Of a DNA stretch of 27,180 nucleotides, positions 13,375-20,680 are shown one piece after another. How positions within the stretch are numbered: position 1 is the first letter of the stretch; each line of letters starts with the position of its first letter. The notes under the pieces are model-generated. The model made no database searches. It was not told the origin of the DNA and saw only the letters and a program-made list of their open reading frames with translations. The DNA lies in contig JAZLHR010000086.1 in the NCBI GenBank assembly GCA_045616945.1, forward strand, positions 1 through 27,180. The letters are read 5' to 3'. This DNA comes from UBA6987 sp045616945. Lineage in GTDB: Bacteria; Bacillota; Clostridia; Lachnospirales; Lachnospiraceae. The translations under genes were made by a program, and so were the position numbers.

Positions 13375-15378
13375 TTATGCCTGGATCTCCGGCGCCGGTT
13401 CACTGACTGCGCCGGCAGAAGGCTTGCGCTGCCAACTGACATATTTGCAGGCCGGACTGTGTTCGCAGCTGTAAAAGCGGCGGCCCTTCTTTGTCTTGCG
13501 GACGATGATATCTCCTCCGCAGAGCGGGCAGGCATAGCCGGTCTTTTCAAGCAGCGGTTTGGTATTGCGGCATGCGGGGAAACCGGGGCAGGCAAGGAAG
13601 CGCCCGTGCGGGCCGTATTTGATGACCATGCGGCGGCCGCAGTTTTCGCAGACCTCTTCGGAAAGCTCGTCGGATACTTTGACCTTTTCGAGCCCGGTCA
13701 TGGCCTGATCCAGCTTTTCCTTGAAAGGCGGATAGAACTCACGCAGGACATCTTTCCAGGCCAGTTCGCCTTCCGCGACCCGGTCCAGCTTTTCCTCCAT
13801 ATCGGCGGTGAAATCTTTATCGGCCAGCTGCGGAACGGACTGCAGGGTGAGATCGTCCACGGCTTCCCCGAGCTCTGTCATAAAGAGGTTTTTCCCCTCC
13901 TTCAGCAGATAGCGGCGGGTCAGCAGCGTCGTCAGAGTCGGAGCGTAGGTGCTGGGGCGGCCTATCCCGTAGCTTTCCATGGCGTGTACCAGCGAGGCCT
14001 CCGTATAATGCGGCTGTGGCTGTGTGAAGTGCTGTTCGGTCGTGAAGATCGGATCAGAAAATTCGGAATCCTCCGTAAGGCGGGAGAGGAATTTATCGTG
14101 ATCGGCCTTCTCGTTGTCGGGATTATAGACCAGACGGAACCCGTCAAAGGTCTGTACATGCGCGGATGTGCGGAACTGCGCATTTCCGGCTTCCAGAATG
14201 AGCTGGGTGCTGTCGTAGCAATAATCTTCCATACGGCTGCTGATGAAGCGCTTCCAGATCAGATTGTAAAGCCTGTATTGTTCCGATGTGAGCTCCGCCT
14301 TGACGGAGGCCGGCGTTCTGGCGGCGACGCTGGGACGGATGGCTTCGTGGGCATCCTGTGCGTGCCCGCTGTTTTTCCCCTCCGTGCTTTGTCTGCCCAG
14401 ATAGGCCTTCCCGTAATTGGTTTCGATATAGGCGGCGGCAGCGGCGGCTGCTTCCGCGGAAATGCGGGTCGAATCCGTTCGGAGGTAGGTGATGAGACCC
14501 ACGGTCCCTTCGGATTTCAGTTCCACACCTTCATACAGCTGCTGCGCGATGCTCATGGTCCTGCGCGGAGAAAAATTCAGGATGCGGGAGGCTTCCTGCT
14601 GCAGGGTACTGGTCGTAAAGGGCAGCGGCGCTTTCGTGCGGCGGGGCTGCGTTTCCAGAGACTGTACCCGGAAGGGCTTGCCCTCCAAGGACTGCAGGAG
14701 CGCCTCGGTCTCCTCGCGGGAGGCGGGGGCTTTATCGGCGGGCTTGTAAGCGAGCGTCAGGCGCTTGCTGCCGCCCAGGACCTGCAGGCTGACATCCACG
14801 GTCCAATATTCTTCCGGCACGAAGGCTTCGATCTCTGCCTCACGGACCCGGACCAGATGCAGGGTAGAGGACTGCACACGGCCGGCGGAGAGCCCGCGCT
14901 TGACCTTTTTCCACAGGAGAGGGCTGACGGAGTAACCGGCGACACGGTCCAGCGCACGCCGGGCCTGCTGGGCATCTACCAGATTGAAATCCAGCTCGCG
15001 GGGTTCTTTCAGGGCGGCGGTAACGGCATTTTTGGTGATCTCATTGAAGCTGATCCGGCGGCATTTCTCTTCGTTGCCCTTCAAAATGGTACGAAGATGC
15101 CAGGCAATGGCCTCTCCCTCGCGGTCAGGGTCCGTTGCCAGATAGACGGTATCGGCCTTCTTGGCCTTCTGCTTCAGGGTGGTGATGATATCCCCTTTGC
15201 CGCGGATCGTGATATAGGAGGGTTCATAATCATTCTCCAAATCAATGCCCATACGGCTTTTGGGAAGATCGCGGACGTGTCCGCCCGAGGCTTCGACCTC
15301 ATATCCGCTGCCTAAAAAACGCTTGATGGTCTTCACTTTGGCAGGGGACTCTACGATTATCAGATTCTTTTTTGCCAT
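13375..15378 (-). CDS. topA: DNA topoisomerase I (type IA)
   Basis: 667 residues. Relaxes negatively supercoiled DNA by cutting one strand through a 5'-phosphotyrosine. TOPRIM motifs: Glu10 in IVESPAK and Asp83-x-Asp85-x-Glu87 in ATDPDREGE. The catalytic Tyr298 sits in LITYLRTDS. The C terminus carries two zinc-ribbon-like Cys4 modules (CENC...CPGFPAC and CPLC...CEHSPAC), fewer than in E. coli TopA but common in Firmicutes. The start is ATG 15378 with AGGAG 5 nt upstream; GTG 15384 in frame overlaps that ribosome site and is less likely. It has its own promoter at 15436-15464 downstream of dprA, matching the conserved Firmicutes neighbourhood comM-dprA-topA. Confidence 0.98.
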   Translation of the reverse strand: MAKKNLIIVESPAKVKTIKRFLGSGYEVEASGGHVRDLPKSRMGIDLENDYEPSYITIRGKGDIITTLKQKAKKADTVYLATDPDREGEAIAWHLRTILKGNEEKCRRISFNEITKNAVTAALKEPRELDFNLVDAQQARRALDRVAGYSVSPLLWKKVKRGLSAGRVQSSTLHLVRVREAEIEAFVPEEYWTVDVSLQVLGGSKRLTLAYKPADKAPASREETEALLQSLEGKPFRVQSLETQPRRTKAPLPFTTSTLQQEASRILNFSPRRTMSIAQQLYEGVELKSEGTVGLITYLRTDSTRISAEAAAAAAAYIETNYGKAYLGRQSTEGKNSGHAQDAHEAIRPSVAARTPASVKAELTSEQYRLYNLIWKRFISSRMEDYCYDSTQLILEAGNAQFRTSAHVQTFDGFRLVYNPDNEKADHDKFLSRLTEDSEFSDPIFTTEQHFTQPQPHYTEASLVHAMESYGIGRPSTYAPTLTTLLTRRYLLKEGKNLFMTELGEAVDDLTLQSVPQLADKDFTADMEEKLDRVAEGELAWKDVLREFYPPFKEKLDQAMTGLEKVKVSDELSEEVCENCGRRMVIKYGPHGRFLACPGFPACRNTKPLLEKTGYACPLCGGDIIVRKTKKGRRFYSCEHSPACKYVSWQRKPSAGAVSEPAPEIQA

Positions 15379-15435
15379 ATCCACTCCTGTTTGCCGGGAA
15401 ATGCGGAGGAAAATGCCTGCCTCCGCGGCTAAAAG

Positions 15436-15464
15436 AATATAAATGATTCCGCTGAGGATTGCAA
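15436..15464 (-). promoter_or_regulatory. Promoter of topA
   Basis: On the minus strand TTGCAA (15464-15459), 17-nt spacer, TATATT (15441-15436), inside the 118-bp gap between dprA and topA. The start codon lies about 50 nt downstream of the predicted transcription start. Confidence 0.75.
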
Positions 15465-15496
15465 GTGTATTTTTTGTGTCCGTTTCGCCAGTGCGG

Positions 15497-16573
15497 TCAT
15501 TTCTTGATATAGTACCCGGAAGAAACGGGGCGGACGGCTCCGGCAGCCTCCATTTCCATCAGCTGTACGCTGATCTCGCCCAGGCCCAGACCGCTGCGGA
15601 CCGCGAGCTCTTCTATGTGCATGGGCGTGGAGGAAAGAAATGCGTAAATGCGTTTCTGCGTTTCGCTCAGGGCCGCTTTTCCCTCCGGCAGACGCTCCGG
15701 CCTGCTTTCCGGTGCGGCGCCCCGTCCGAAAAAGGCAAGGACATCTTCCGGAGAGGTCAGGATACCGGCACCTTCCCGGATCAGCCGGTTGCAGCCCTGA
15801 CTGAGAGGGTCCGAGATGCGTCCGGGCAGGGCCATGACTTCTTTCCCCTGTTCCAGGGCCTGGTCCACCGTGATGAGAGAGCCGCTTTTCACGCCGGCTT
15901 CTATGACGAGCAGAATATCCGAAAGCGCGGAAATGATGCGGTTCCGCAGCGGAAAATGGAACGGCAGTCCGGGTGAGCCGGGCGGCAGCTCGGAAAGGAT
16001 GCCGCCGGATGCTTCCAGATCCCGGTACAGACGGCGGTTGCTTTCCGGGTAGCAGACATCCGCGCCGGTCCCGAGCACCGCGAACGAACGGCCTCCGCCG
16101 CGTACGGCTCCTTTCTGGGCATATCCGTCCACGCCCAGCGCCATGCCGCTGATGACCTGCACGCCTGCCTGCGCGAGTTCATATCCGAACAGATCCGCCA
16201 TGCTTTCCCCGTAGGAGGTGCAGCGGCGCGCCCCGACGATGCCTGCCGTGGGAACGAATTCCGAAGGCAGGGAACCTTTGTAGAAAAGCCCCAGCGGCGC
16301 GTCCCGCAGCGGGCGGAGGCGCTGCGGATATTCCGCATCTGTTTCGCAGCACCAATGCAGTCCTTTTTCTTCGAGCGTGTGGAATTCATCCAGGAGACGG
16401 GGCAGCTTTGCCTTGCTTTTCTCGACCTCCTGCATCTGTATATCCGTAATGGGCAGTTTTTTTTCACGGAAAACAGCTTCCGGACTGCCTAAAAGAGCCA
16501 AAAGGCGCCGCAGCACCGCCGGCCCCAGAAGCTCCAGGCTCGCGAGCCAGTACCAATATTCCCTCTGTTCCAT
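15497..16573 (-). CDS. dprA: DNA-processing protein DprA (Smf)
   Basis: 358 residues. Loads RecA on incoming single-stranded DNA during natural transformation and is kept in many Firmicutes not known to be transformable. Seen are an N-terminal SAM-like helical part, the Rossmann-like core with GIVGARRCTSYG, VISGMALGVDGYAQKGA, AVLGTGADVCYPESNRRLY, FPLRNRIISALSD and SGSLITVDQALEQGKEVMALPG, and a C-terminal winged helix (about 300-358). Its ATG is 1 nt beyond the comM stop codon and its GGAGG ribosome site overlaps the end of comM, so translation is likely coupled. It shares the comM promoter and therefore the attenuator-like leader. Confidence 0.96.
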   Translation of the reverse strand: MEQREYWYWLASLELLGPAVLRRLLALLGSPEAVFREKKLPITDIQMQEVEKSKAKLPRLLDEFHTLEEKGLHWCCETDAEYPQRLRPLRDAPLGLFYKGSLPSEFVPTAGIVGARRCTSYGESMADLFGYELAQAGVQVISGMALGVDGYAQKGAVRGGGRSFAVLGTGADVCYPESNRRLYRDLEASGGILSELPPGSPGLPFHFPLRNRIISALSDILLVIEAGVKSGSLITVDQALEQGKEVMALPGRISDPLSQGCNRLIREGAGILTSPEDVLAFFGRGAAPESRPERLPEGKAALSETQKRIYAFLSSTPMHIEELAVRSGLGLGEISVQLMEMEAAGAVRPVSSGYYIKK

Positions 16574-16574
16574 A

Positions 16575-18104
16575 CTACCTCCAGAACTTTTCTTCCGGGC
16601 CGCGGTATCCGACTGCTTCGGACAGCGCCTCCTGGGAGATGGCTTCTTCGCCCTTCAGGTCCGCGATGGTCCGGGCAACTTTGAGAATACGGTGGTAGGC
16701 GCGGGCGCTCAGCCCCTTCATTTCGAAAAATCGTTTCAGAAAGGCTTCCTGGCCTGGATCCAGGGTGCAGTACTTCTTGACATCACGGCCGCTCATCTGC
16801 GAATTGAAGTGCAGGCCCGTCCCACGGAAGCGTTCCTCCTGCAGAACTCTGGCCGCTTCGACCCGGGCGCGGATATCGGCAGAGGATTCGTTGCGGCCGG
16901 CTCCGGTCAGGTCCTGATACCGCAGCGGCGGAGCTTCCACGCAGATATCCATACGGTCCAGCAAAGGGCGGCTGATGCGCCGCAGGTAGGCCGTTACATC
17001 CGCGTCGCTGCAGTGGCAGCGGCTGCGGTCGGGATAATAGCCGCAGCGGCAGGGGTTCATGGCCGCCACCAGCATGATATGGGCCGGAAAACGGTAGGCT
17101 CCCTGTACGCGGGAAATACTGACTTCCCGGTCCTCCAGAGGCTGCCGGAGGCTTTCCAGGGCTGCTTTTTGAAATTCGGGCAGCTCATCCAGAAACAGGA
17201 CGCCGTAATCCGCCAGAGATATTTCTCCCGGCTGCGGGACACGGCCGCCTCCGACCAGCGCAAAAGGAGAAACCGTATGATGGGGGCTGCGGAAGGGGCG
17301 GCGCAGGATCAGCGGCTGCTCCTGCGAGAGCATCCCCCGAATACTGTATACCTGCGATACCTCCATGGCTTCCTGCATGCTGATCGCCGGCAGGATCGTG
17401 GGGATCCGGCGCGCGATCATCGTTTTTCCGGATCCGGGCGCGCCGATGAAAAGCAGGTTGTGCATTCCGGCAGCCGCGATCTCCGCGGCGCGGCGCATGA
17501 CCAGCTGACCGTTTACTTCCGAAAAATCCACATCCTTCGCGAGAGAGCCTTCCTGCATCAGACTGTGCAGGCGGCAGGGCTCCGGCCGCAGCATGCCGCG
17601 GGCGAAATCCGTGATCTCCGCCAATGTTTTCAGGGCAAATACTTCTATGCCCTCTACCAAAGAGCCTTCGCTGCGGTTCCCCTCCGGCACGACGCAGCGC
17701 GTAAAGCCCAGTTCCCGGGCGGCTGCGGTCATGGTCAGCACCCCGCTGACGGGCACCAGGGATCCGTCCAGTCCCAATTCACCCAGAAACAGCGTCTTGC
17801 CCGTGTCTGTGCCGAATTCCAGCAGGCCGACCGCGGTGAGCATGGAGACCGCGATGGCCAGATCGAAAACGGTCCCTTCCTTGCGTATGTCGGCCGGGGA
17901 CAGATTGACGGTAATGCGTCGCGGCGGCAGCTGAAAACCGGTATTTTTCAAGGCGGTGCGGACCCTGTCACGGGCCTCCCGCACTTCGGAGCCGAGGAAA
18001 CCGACCATGGCGGTCTCGGGAAGGCCGGAAGAGGCATCGCACTCCACGCGAATGGGGATACCTTCCATGCCCAGCAGGGTCATGGAATTGACTTTACTGT
18101 ACAT
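16575..18104 (-). CDS. comM: YifB/ComM family Mg-chelatase-like AAA+ ATPase
   Basis: 509 residues, the normal length. ComM is a hexameric helicase that promotes branch migration during integration of transforming DNA. Visible: an N-terminal Lon-protease-like domain (about 1-165) starting MYSKVNSMTLLGMEGIPI; Walker A GAPGSGKT at 221-228; the RPFRSPHHTVSPFALVGGG segment; Walker B GVLFLDELPEF; the Cys-rich CRCGYY...CHCSD insertion typical of the family; RPLLDRMDI; and a C-terminal helical domain ending YRGPEEKFWR. I start at ATG 18104, with AGGAGG just upstream and a family-typical N terminus. The reading frame stays open back through the leader, so a longer form cannot be formally excluded. First gene of comM-dprA. 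Confidence 0.96.
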   Translation of the reverse strand: MYSKVNSMTLLGMEGIPIRVECDASSGLPETAMVGFLGSEVREARDRVRTALKNTGFQLPPRRITVNLSPADIRKEGTVFDLAIAVSMLTAVGLLEFGTDTGKTLFLGELGLDGSLVPVSGVLTMTAAARELGFTRCVVPEGNRSEGSLVEGIEVFALKTLAEITDFARGMLRPEPCRLHSLMQEGSLAKDVDFSEVNGQLVMRRAAEIAAAGMHNLLFIGAPGSGKTMIARRIPTILPAISMQEAMEVSQVYSIRGMLSQEQPLILRRPFRSPHHTVSPFALVGGGRVPQPGEISLADYGVLFLDELPEFQKAALESLRQPLEDREVSISRVQGAYRFPAHIMLVAAMNPCRCGYYPDRSRCHCSDADVTAYLRRISRPLLDRMDICVEAPPLRYQDLTGAGRNESSADIRARVEAARVLQEERFRGTGLHFNSQMSGRDVKKYCTLDPGQEAFLKRFFEMKGLSARAYHRILKVARTIADLKGEEAISQEALSEAVGYRGPEEKFWR

Positions 18105-18116
18105 ATTCCTCCTGTC

Positions 18117-18134
18117 GGTGCAAAAAAAAGCACC
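18117..18134 (-). promoter_or_regulatory. Candidate antiterminator hairpin 2 in the comM leader
   Basis: On the minus strand GGTGC (18134-18130), eight T, GCACC (18121-18117) form a 5-bp hairpin. It uses the 3' arm of terminator 2 and so excludes it. It ends 4 nt before the comM AGGAGG. Confidence 0.5.
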
Positions 18135-18157
18135 CAGAGACCCTGCATCTCCGGTGC
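18122..18157 (-). terminator. Leader terminator 2 upstream of comM
   Basis: On the minus strand GCACC (18157-18153) pairs with GGTGC (18134-18130), continued by G·T and GAGA/TCTC with one bulged G, loop TGCAGGG, followed by eight T (18129-18122). This is the form of an intrinsic terminator, located between the promoter and the gene rather than after a gene. Confidence 0.65.
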
Positions 18158-18174
18158 GCAATAAAAAAGCGCAC
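18154..18174 (-). promoter_or_regulatory. Candidate antiterminator hairpin 1 in the comM leader
   Basis: On the minus strand GTGCGC (18174-18169) and GCGCAC (18159-18154) form a perfect 6-bp stem with a T-rich 9-nt loop. It shares its 5' arm with terminator 1 and its 3' arm with terminator 2, so it competes with both. Confidence 0.5.
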
Positions 18175-18198
18175 ACGGGGACCATCATCCCCGGCGCG
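18163..18198 (-). terminator. Leader terminator 1 upstream of comM
   Basis: On the minus strand CGGGG (18193-18189) pairs with CCCCG (18180-18176) around loop ATGATGGT. The stem continues outward (CGCGC with GTGCG) past one bulged T, and six T follow (18168-18163). It begins only a few nt after the predicted transcription start. The unit 18163-18203 is a diverged direct repeat of 18122-18162. Confidence 0.65.
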
Positions 18199-18209
18199 TC
18201 AGTACGGAC

Positions 18210-18238
18210 ACTATACCACAGCGGGAGGAGCGTTTCAA
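18210..18238 (-). promoter_or_regulatory. Promoter of comM-dprA
   Basis: On the minus strand TTGAAA (18238-18233), 17-nt spacer, TATAGT (18215-18210). Transcription would begin near 18203, giving a leader of about 100 nt that contains both terminator hairpins. Confidence 0.75.
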
Positions 18239-18302
18239 GTTTTTTCTGCGGAGAACGCCCCGGAAACAGGACAGTCAAGGCGGAATTATGGTTCTTCTGC
18301 TT

Positions 18303-18331
18303 TTGACAGGGAGAAAAGCATATGTTATAAT
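18303..18331 (+). promoter_or_regulatory. Consensus promoter of the surface-protein operon
   Basis: TTGACA (18303-18308), 17-nt spacer, TATAAT (18326-18331): a perfect sigma-A consensus. It is the strongest-looking promoter in the window and lies 33 nt before the ATG of the surface-protein gene. Confidence 0.9.
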
Positions 18332-18364
18332 GAAACTCGGGTAGTTGTATCATGGAGGTGCATT

Positions 18365-20644
18365 ATGAAGCTTCGGAAACGATCTGCTTTGACAGTGTTC
18401 GTGCTTCTTCTTATTTGTATGGGGACTGCTGCGAGGGCGGCAGGCAATCGAAAAACAGCTGCGGCGTTTGTGCTTTATGTGGAAGATAATACGCTGAATC
18501 CTCTGTCGGCAGCTTTCGGAAGTACGGCAGGGGGCTGCTTTGACGCCCGGCAGGGCTTCCGCGTGGTCAGCGATGCGGATACGGAAACCGCCGACTTTAA
18601 CGGAGCGGCAAGATATTCCCTGACCTGGTACAGGCTCGGAGAAGACGGAGAGATCGCCTCCGCGGTCCCGAAGGGAACGGTCCTGCAGGAAGGCCTGTAT
18701 CTGTATTCCGCGGAACTGATCCTGCAGGAGGACAGTGAAAACGGCCCGGTCACGGAAGGGGCGGTCTATGCCTCCGAAGCGGCGGCGGGAGAGGGGACGC
18801 CTGTTTCCTTCGCGATCCTGCCGGAGGGAGCGGCGGATCCGGTGTATCAGATGGCCCGCGTGAAGCGGATCCAAAACGGCTCCGGGGTCCAGAGCATTCT
18901 GCGTCTGCAGAGAGCCGTAAAGATCGAAAACAGCGGCATATCGCTGCCTTTGACTTTTTCCGGTGAGGAAGTCTTCGTCCCTCAGACGACCGAGAATGTT
19001 CCCGTGGATGAGCTGCAGCTTGCTTTTCAGGTGAGCGGCGGCAAAAAACCTTACAAATATGAAAAAACGGATGGCCCGGCATGGCTGAAGGTCGATGCAC
19101 AGACCGGTACGGTCAGCGGAACGCCGGGGAGTGCCGATATCGGGCTGCAGAAGCCTTTATCCGTGCATATAACCGATGCGGCGGGGAAGAGCATCGATGC
19201 CAGCATCTTTGTCCGGGACGTCCTGTGCGGCAGGCGGAACGAGGTGCTGCTGCAGGAGATTTCCGTCCCTGTGGACAGTGCTTTCCTGGAACAGCTGAAA
19301 CGCGGCGGCGTCTTTTATGAAAATAATCTTCCGAAATTGCAGGATGCTTCCGTGAAGCTGTCATCCGGGACCGTGCGGAACCGGGAAGACGGGCCCCTTC
19401 GCCTGGTATTTTCCGAATTGAACCGGCTGGAGGGCAGCAGAAAGACCCGCGTCACCAGCCGCACCACGCTGTATGACGGGGAATATGTCCTGACCTTGCA
19501 GGCGATGGTAACGGATGTATATGCCTCCTATATCCGCCTGGGGGCGGGCGATTATCAGAATCCTTCCCGTGCGGAAAAGGATCAGATCGTCCTGCGTCTG
19601 ACTTTGAACGGACAGGATTACTGCCGCTGCAGGAGCAGCTATGTTTACGATTCCGGTTATTACGGCGGTTTCGCTTCTTTTGATATTCATTTTACGGTCG
19701 ATACGGCTCCTGCGGGGAGCGGCCCGGCCCTGTCTCATACGCTGGTACAGCTGCACCGGAACGAAACGCTGCAGCTGAAGGCTTACGGTCTGTCCGGCAA
19801 TCTGAGCTGGACCAGTTCCAACCACCGCTATGTGAGTGCGGAAAACGGCCTGCTGCAGGCGAAAGTGCCCGGCAATGAAACGGTCACGGTCTCCGACGGG
19901 ACGACGACCCTGAAATGTCAGGTCAAGATCCTTCTGGACGATCTGTATCCCGTAATCCTGGAACGAGGTGTCTATCTGGACGGCGGGTCCGGCTTCCGTT
20001 CCGAGGGCGGTAAGGTCACGGTTACGGCGAACCCTGCCGGCACCGGAAAATATTTCCTTCGCTGGGAATGTGAAGGCGCCGCACTGGATGACCCCTTCTC
20101 CAAGACAGTCTCCTTTGCGATGCCGAAGGGGGAGGTACGGCTGCGTGCCGTATATGCCAGCCGATTCCCGGCACATATCCACAATAAGATCCTGGCGGGA
20201 GCAAAGGAGCCTGACTGCGAGCACGGAGGGAACAGTTCCTTCCGGTTCTGCGAATGCGGCCTGTATTTCCGCGGAGAAGGCGCATCGCAGCCGATGACGG
20301 ATCTTTCCGAAGTCATTCTCGAGCCGCTGGGCCACACTTATATGAACGGCAGCTGCATACGCTGCGGCGCCGCGGAACCGGTGCAGCCGAGCACTGCCGA
20401 GACGCAGGAGAGCCGGGAACCCGGTTCGGAGGCATCTTCGGAGGAGGGCAGCACGGAAGAATGCTCCGAAACGGGAGAAACCTCCGGCAGTGACGAGCCG
20501 GATCAGCCGAAGCTTCCGAAAACGCCCGGCGAACGCTTCAAGGCAGGCATGATCGGCCTCGGCTCGGCAGCTGCGGTTTTGGCGGCAGTCGCTTTGGCGG
20601 CGGCAGTCGCGTTAAAATCGAAAAAAGGAAAGAAAGAATCATAA
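18365..20644 (+). CDS. Large exported Ig-like surface protein with C-terminal anchor
   Basis: 759 residues, not a protein I can name. N-terminal signal peptide (RKRSALTVFVLLLICMG, cleavage near ARAAG). Modules: a region unlike any family I recognise (30-200); a putative Ig fold of He_PIG type (about 205-285, with PAWLKVDAQTGTVSGTP); an unassigned domain (285-450); a Big2-like domain (about 455-525, NLSWTSSNHRYVSAENGLL); a bacterial repeat domain with GKYFLRWECEGA (about 540-597); and a Cys-rich module (about 612-670, FRFCECGLYF...LGHTYMNGSCIRCG) common in clostridial surface proteins. Then come a Ser/Glu-rich stalk, LPKTPG (717-722), one hydrophobic helix and a Lys-rich tail. This is a sortase-like tail, but LPKTP departs from LPXTG, so it may simply be membrane-anchored. 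GGAGG sits 6 nt before the ATG. First gene of a three-gene run. Confidence 0.8.
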   Translation: MKLRKRSALTVFVLLLICMGTAARAAGNRKTAAAFVLYVEDNTLNPLSAAFGSTAGGCFDARQGFRVVSDADTETADFNGAARYSLTWYRLGEDGEIASAVPKGTVLQEGLYLYSAELILQEDSENGPVTEGAVYASEAAAGEGTPVSFAILPEGAADPVYQMARVKRIQNGSGVQSILRLQRAVKIENSGISLPLTFSGEEVFVPQTTENVPVDELQLAFQVSGGKKPYKYEKTDGPAWLKVDAQTGTVSGTPGSADIGLQKPLSVHITDAAGKSIDASIFVRDVLCGRRNEVLLQEISVPVDSAFLEQLKRGGVFYENNLPKLQDASVKLSSGTVRNREDGPLRLVFSELNRLEGSRKTRVTSRTTLYDGEYVLTLQAMVTDVYASYIRLGAGDYQNPSRAEKDQIVLRLTLNGQDYCRCRSSYVYDSGYYGGFASFDIHFTVDTAPAGSGPALSHTLVQLHRNETLQLKAYGLSGNLSWTSSNHRYVSAENGLLQAKVPGNETVTVSDGTTTLKCQVKILLDDLYPVILERGVYLDGGSGFRSEGGKVTVTANPAGTGKYFLRWECEGAALDDPFSKTVSFAMPKGEVRLRAVYASRFPAHIHNKILAGAKEPDCEHGGNSSFRFCECGLYFRGEGASQPMTDLSEVILEPLGHTYMNGSCIRCGAAEPVQPSTAETQESREPGSEASSEEGSTEECSETGETSGSDEPDQPKLPKTPGERFKAGMIGLGSAAAVLAAVALAAAVALKSKKGKKES

Positions 20645-20680
20645 AAGCTGTTTCGGCAAAAACGCAGAAAGGAAGAGAAC

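Noticed and set aside
13351..15315. Long plus-strand open frame (654 codons) opposite topA
   Set aside because: It is the antisense shadow of a GC-rich gene; the minus strand gives an unambiguous TopA with catalytic motifs, and the shadow lacks a ribosome site and any family pattern.
16377..18164. Plus-strand open frame of 595 codons opposite comM and dprA
   Set aside because: Antisense shadow; it even crosses the comM/dprA junction, which a real gene would not be expected to mirror.
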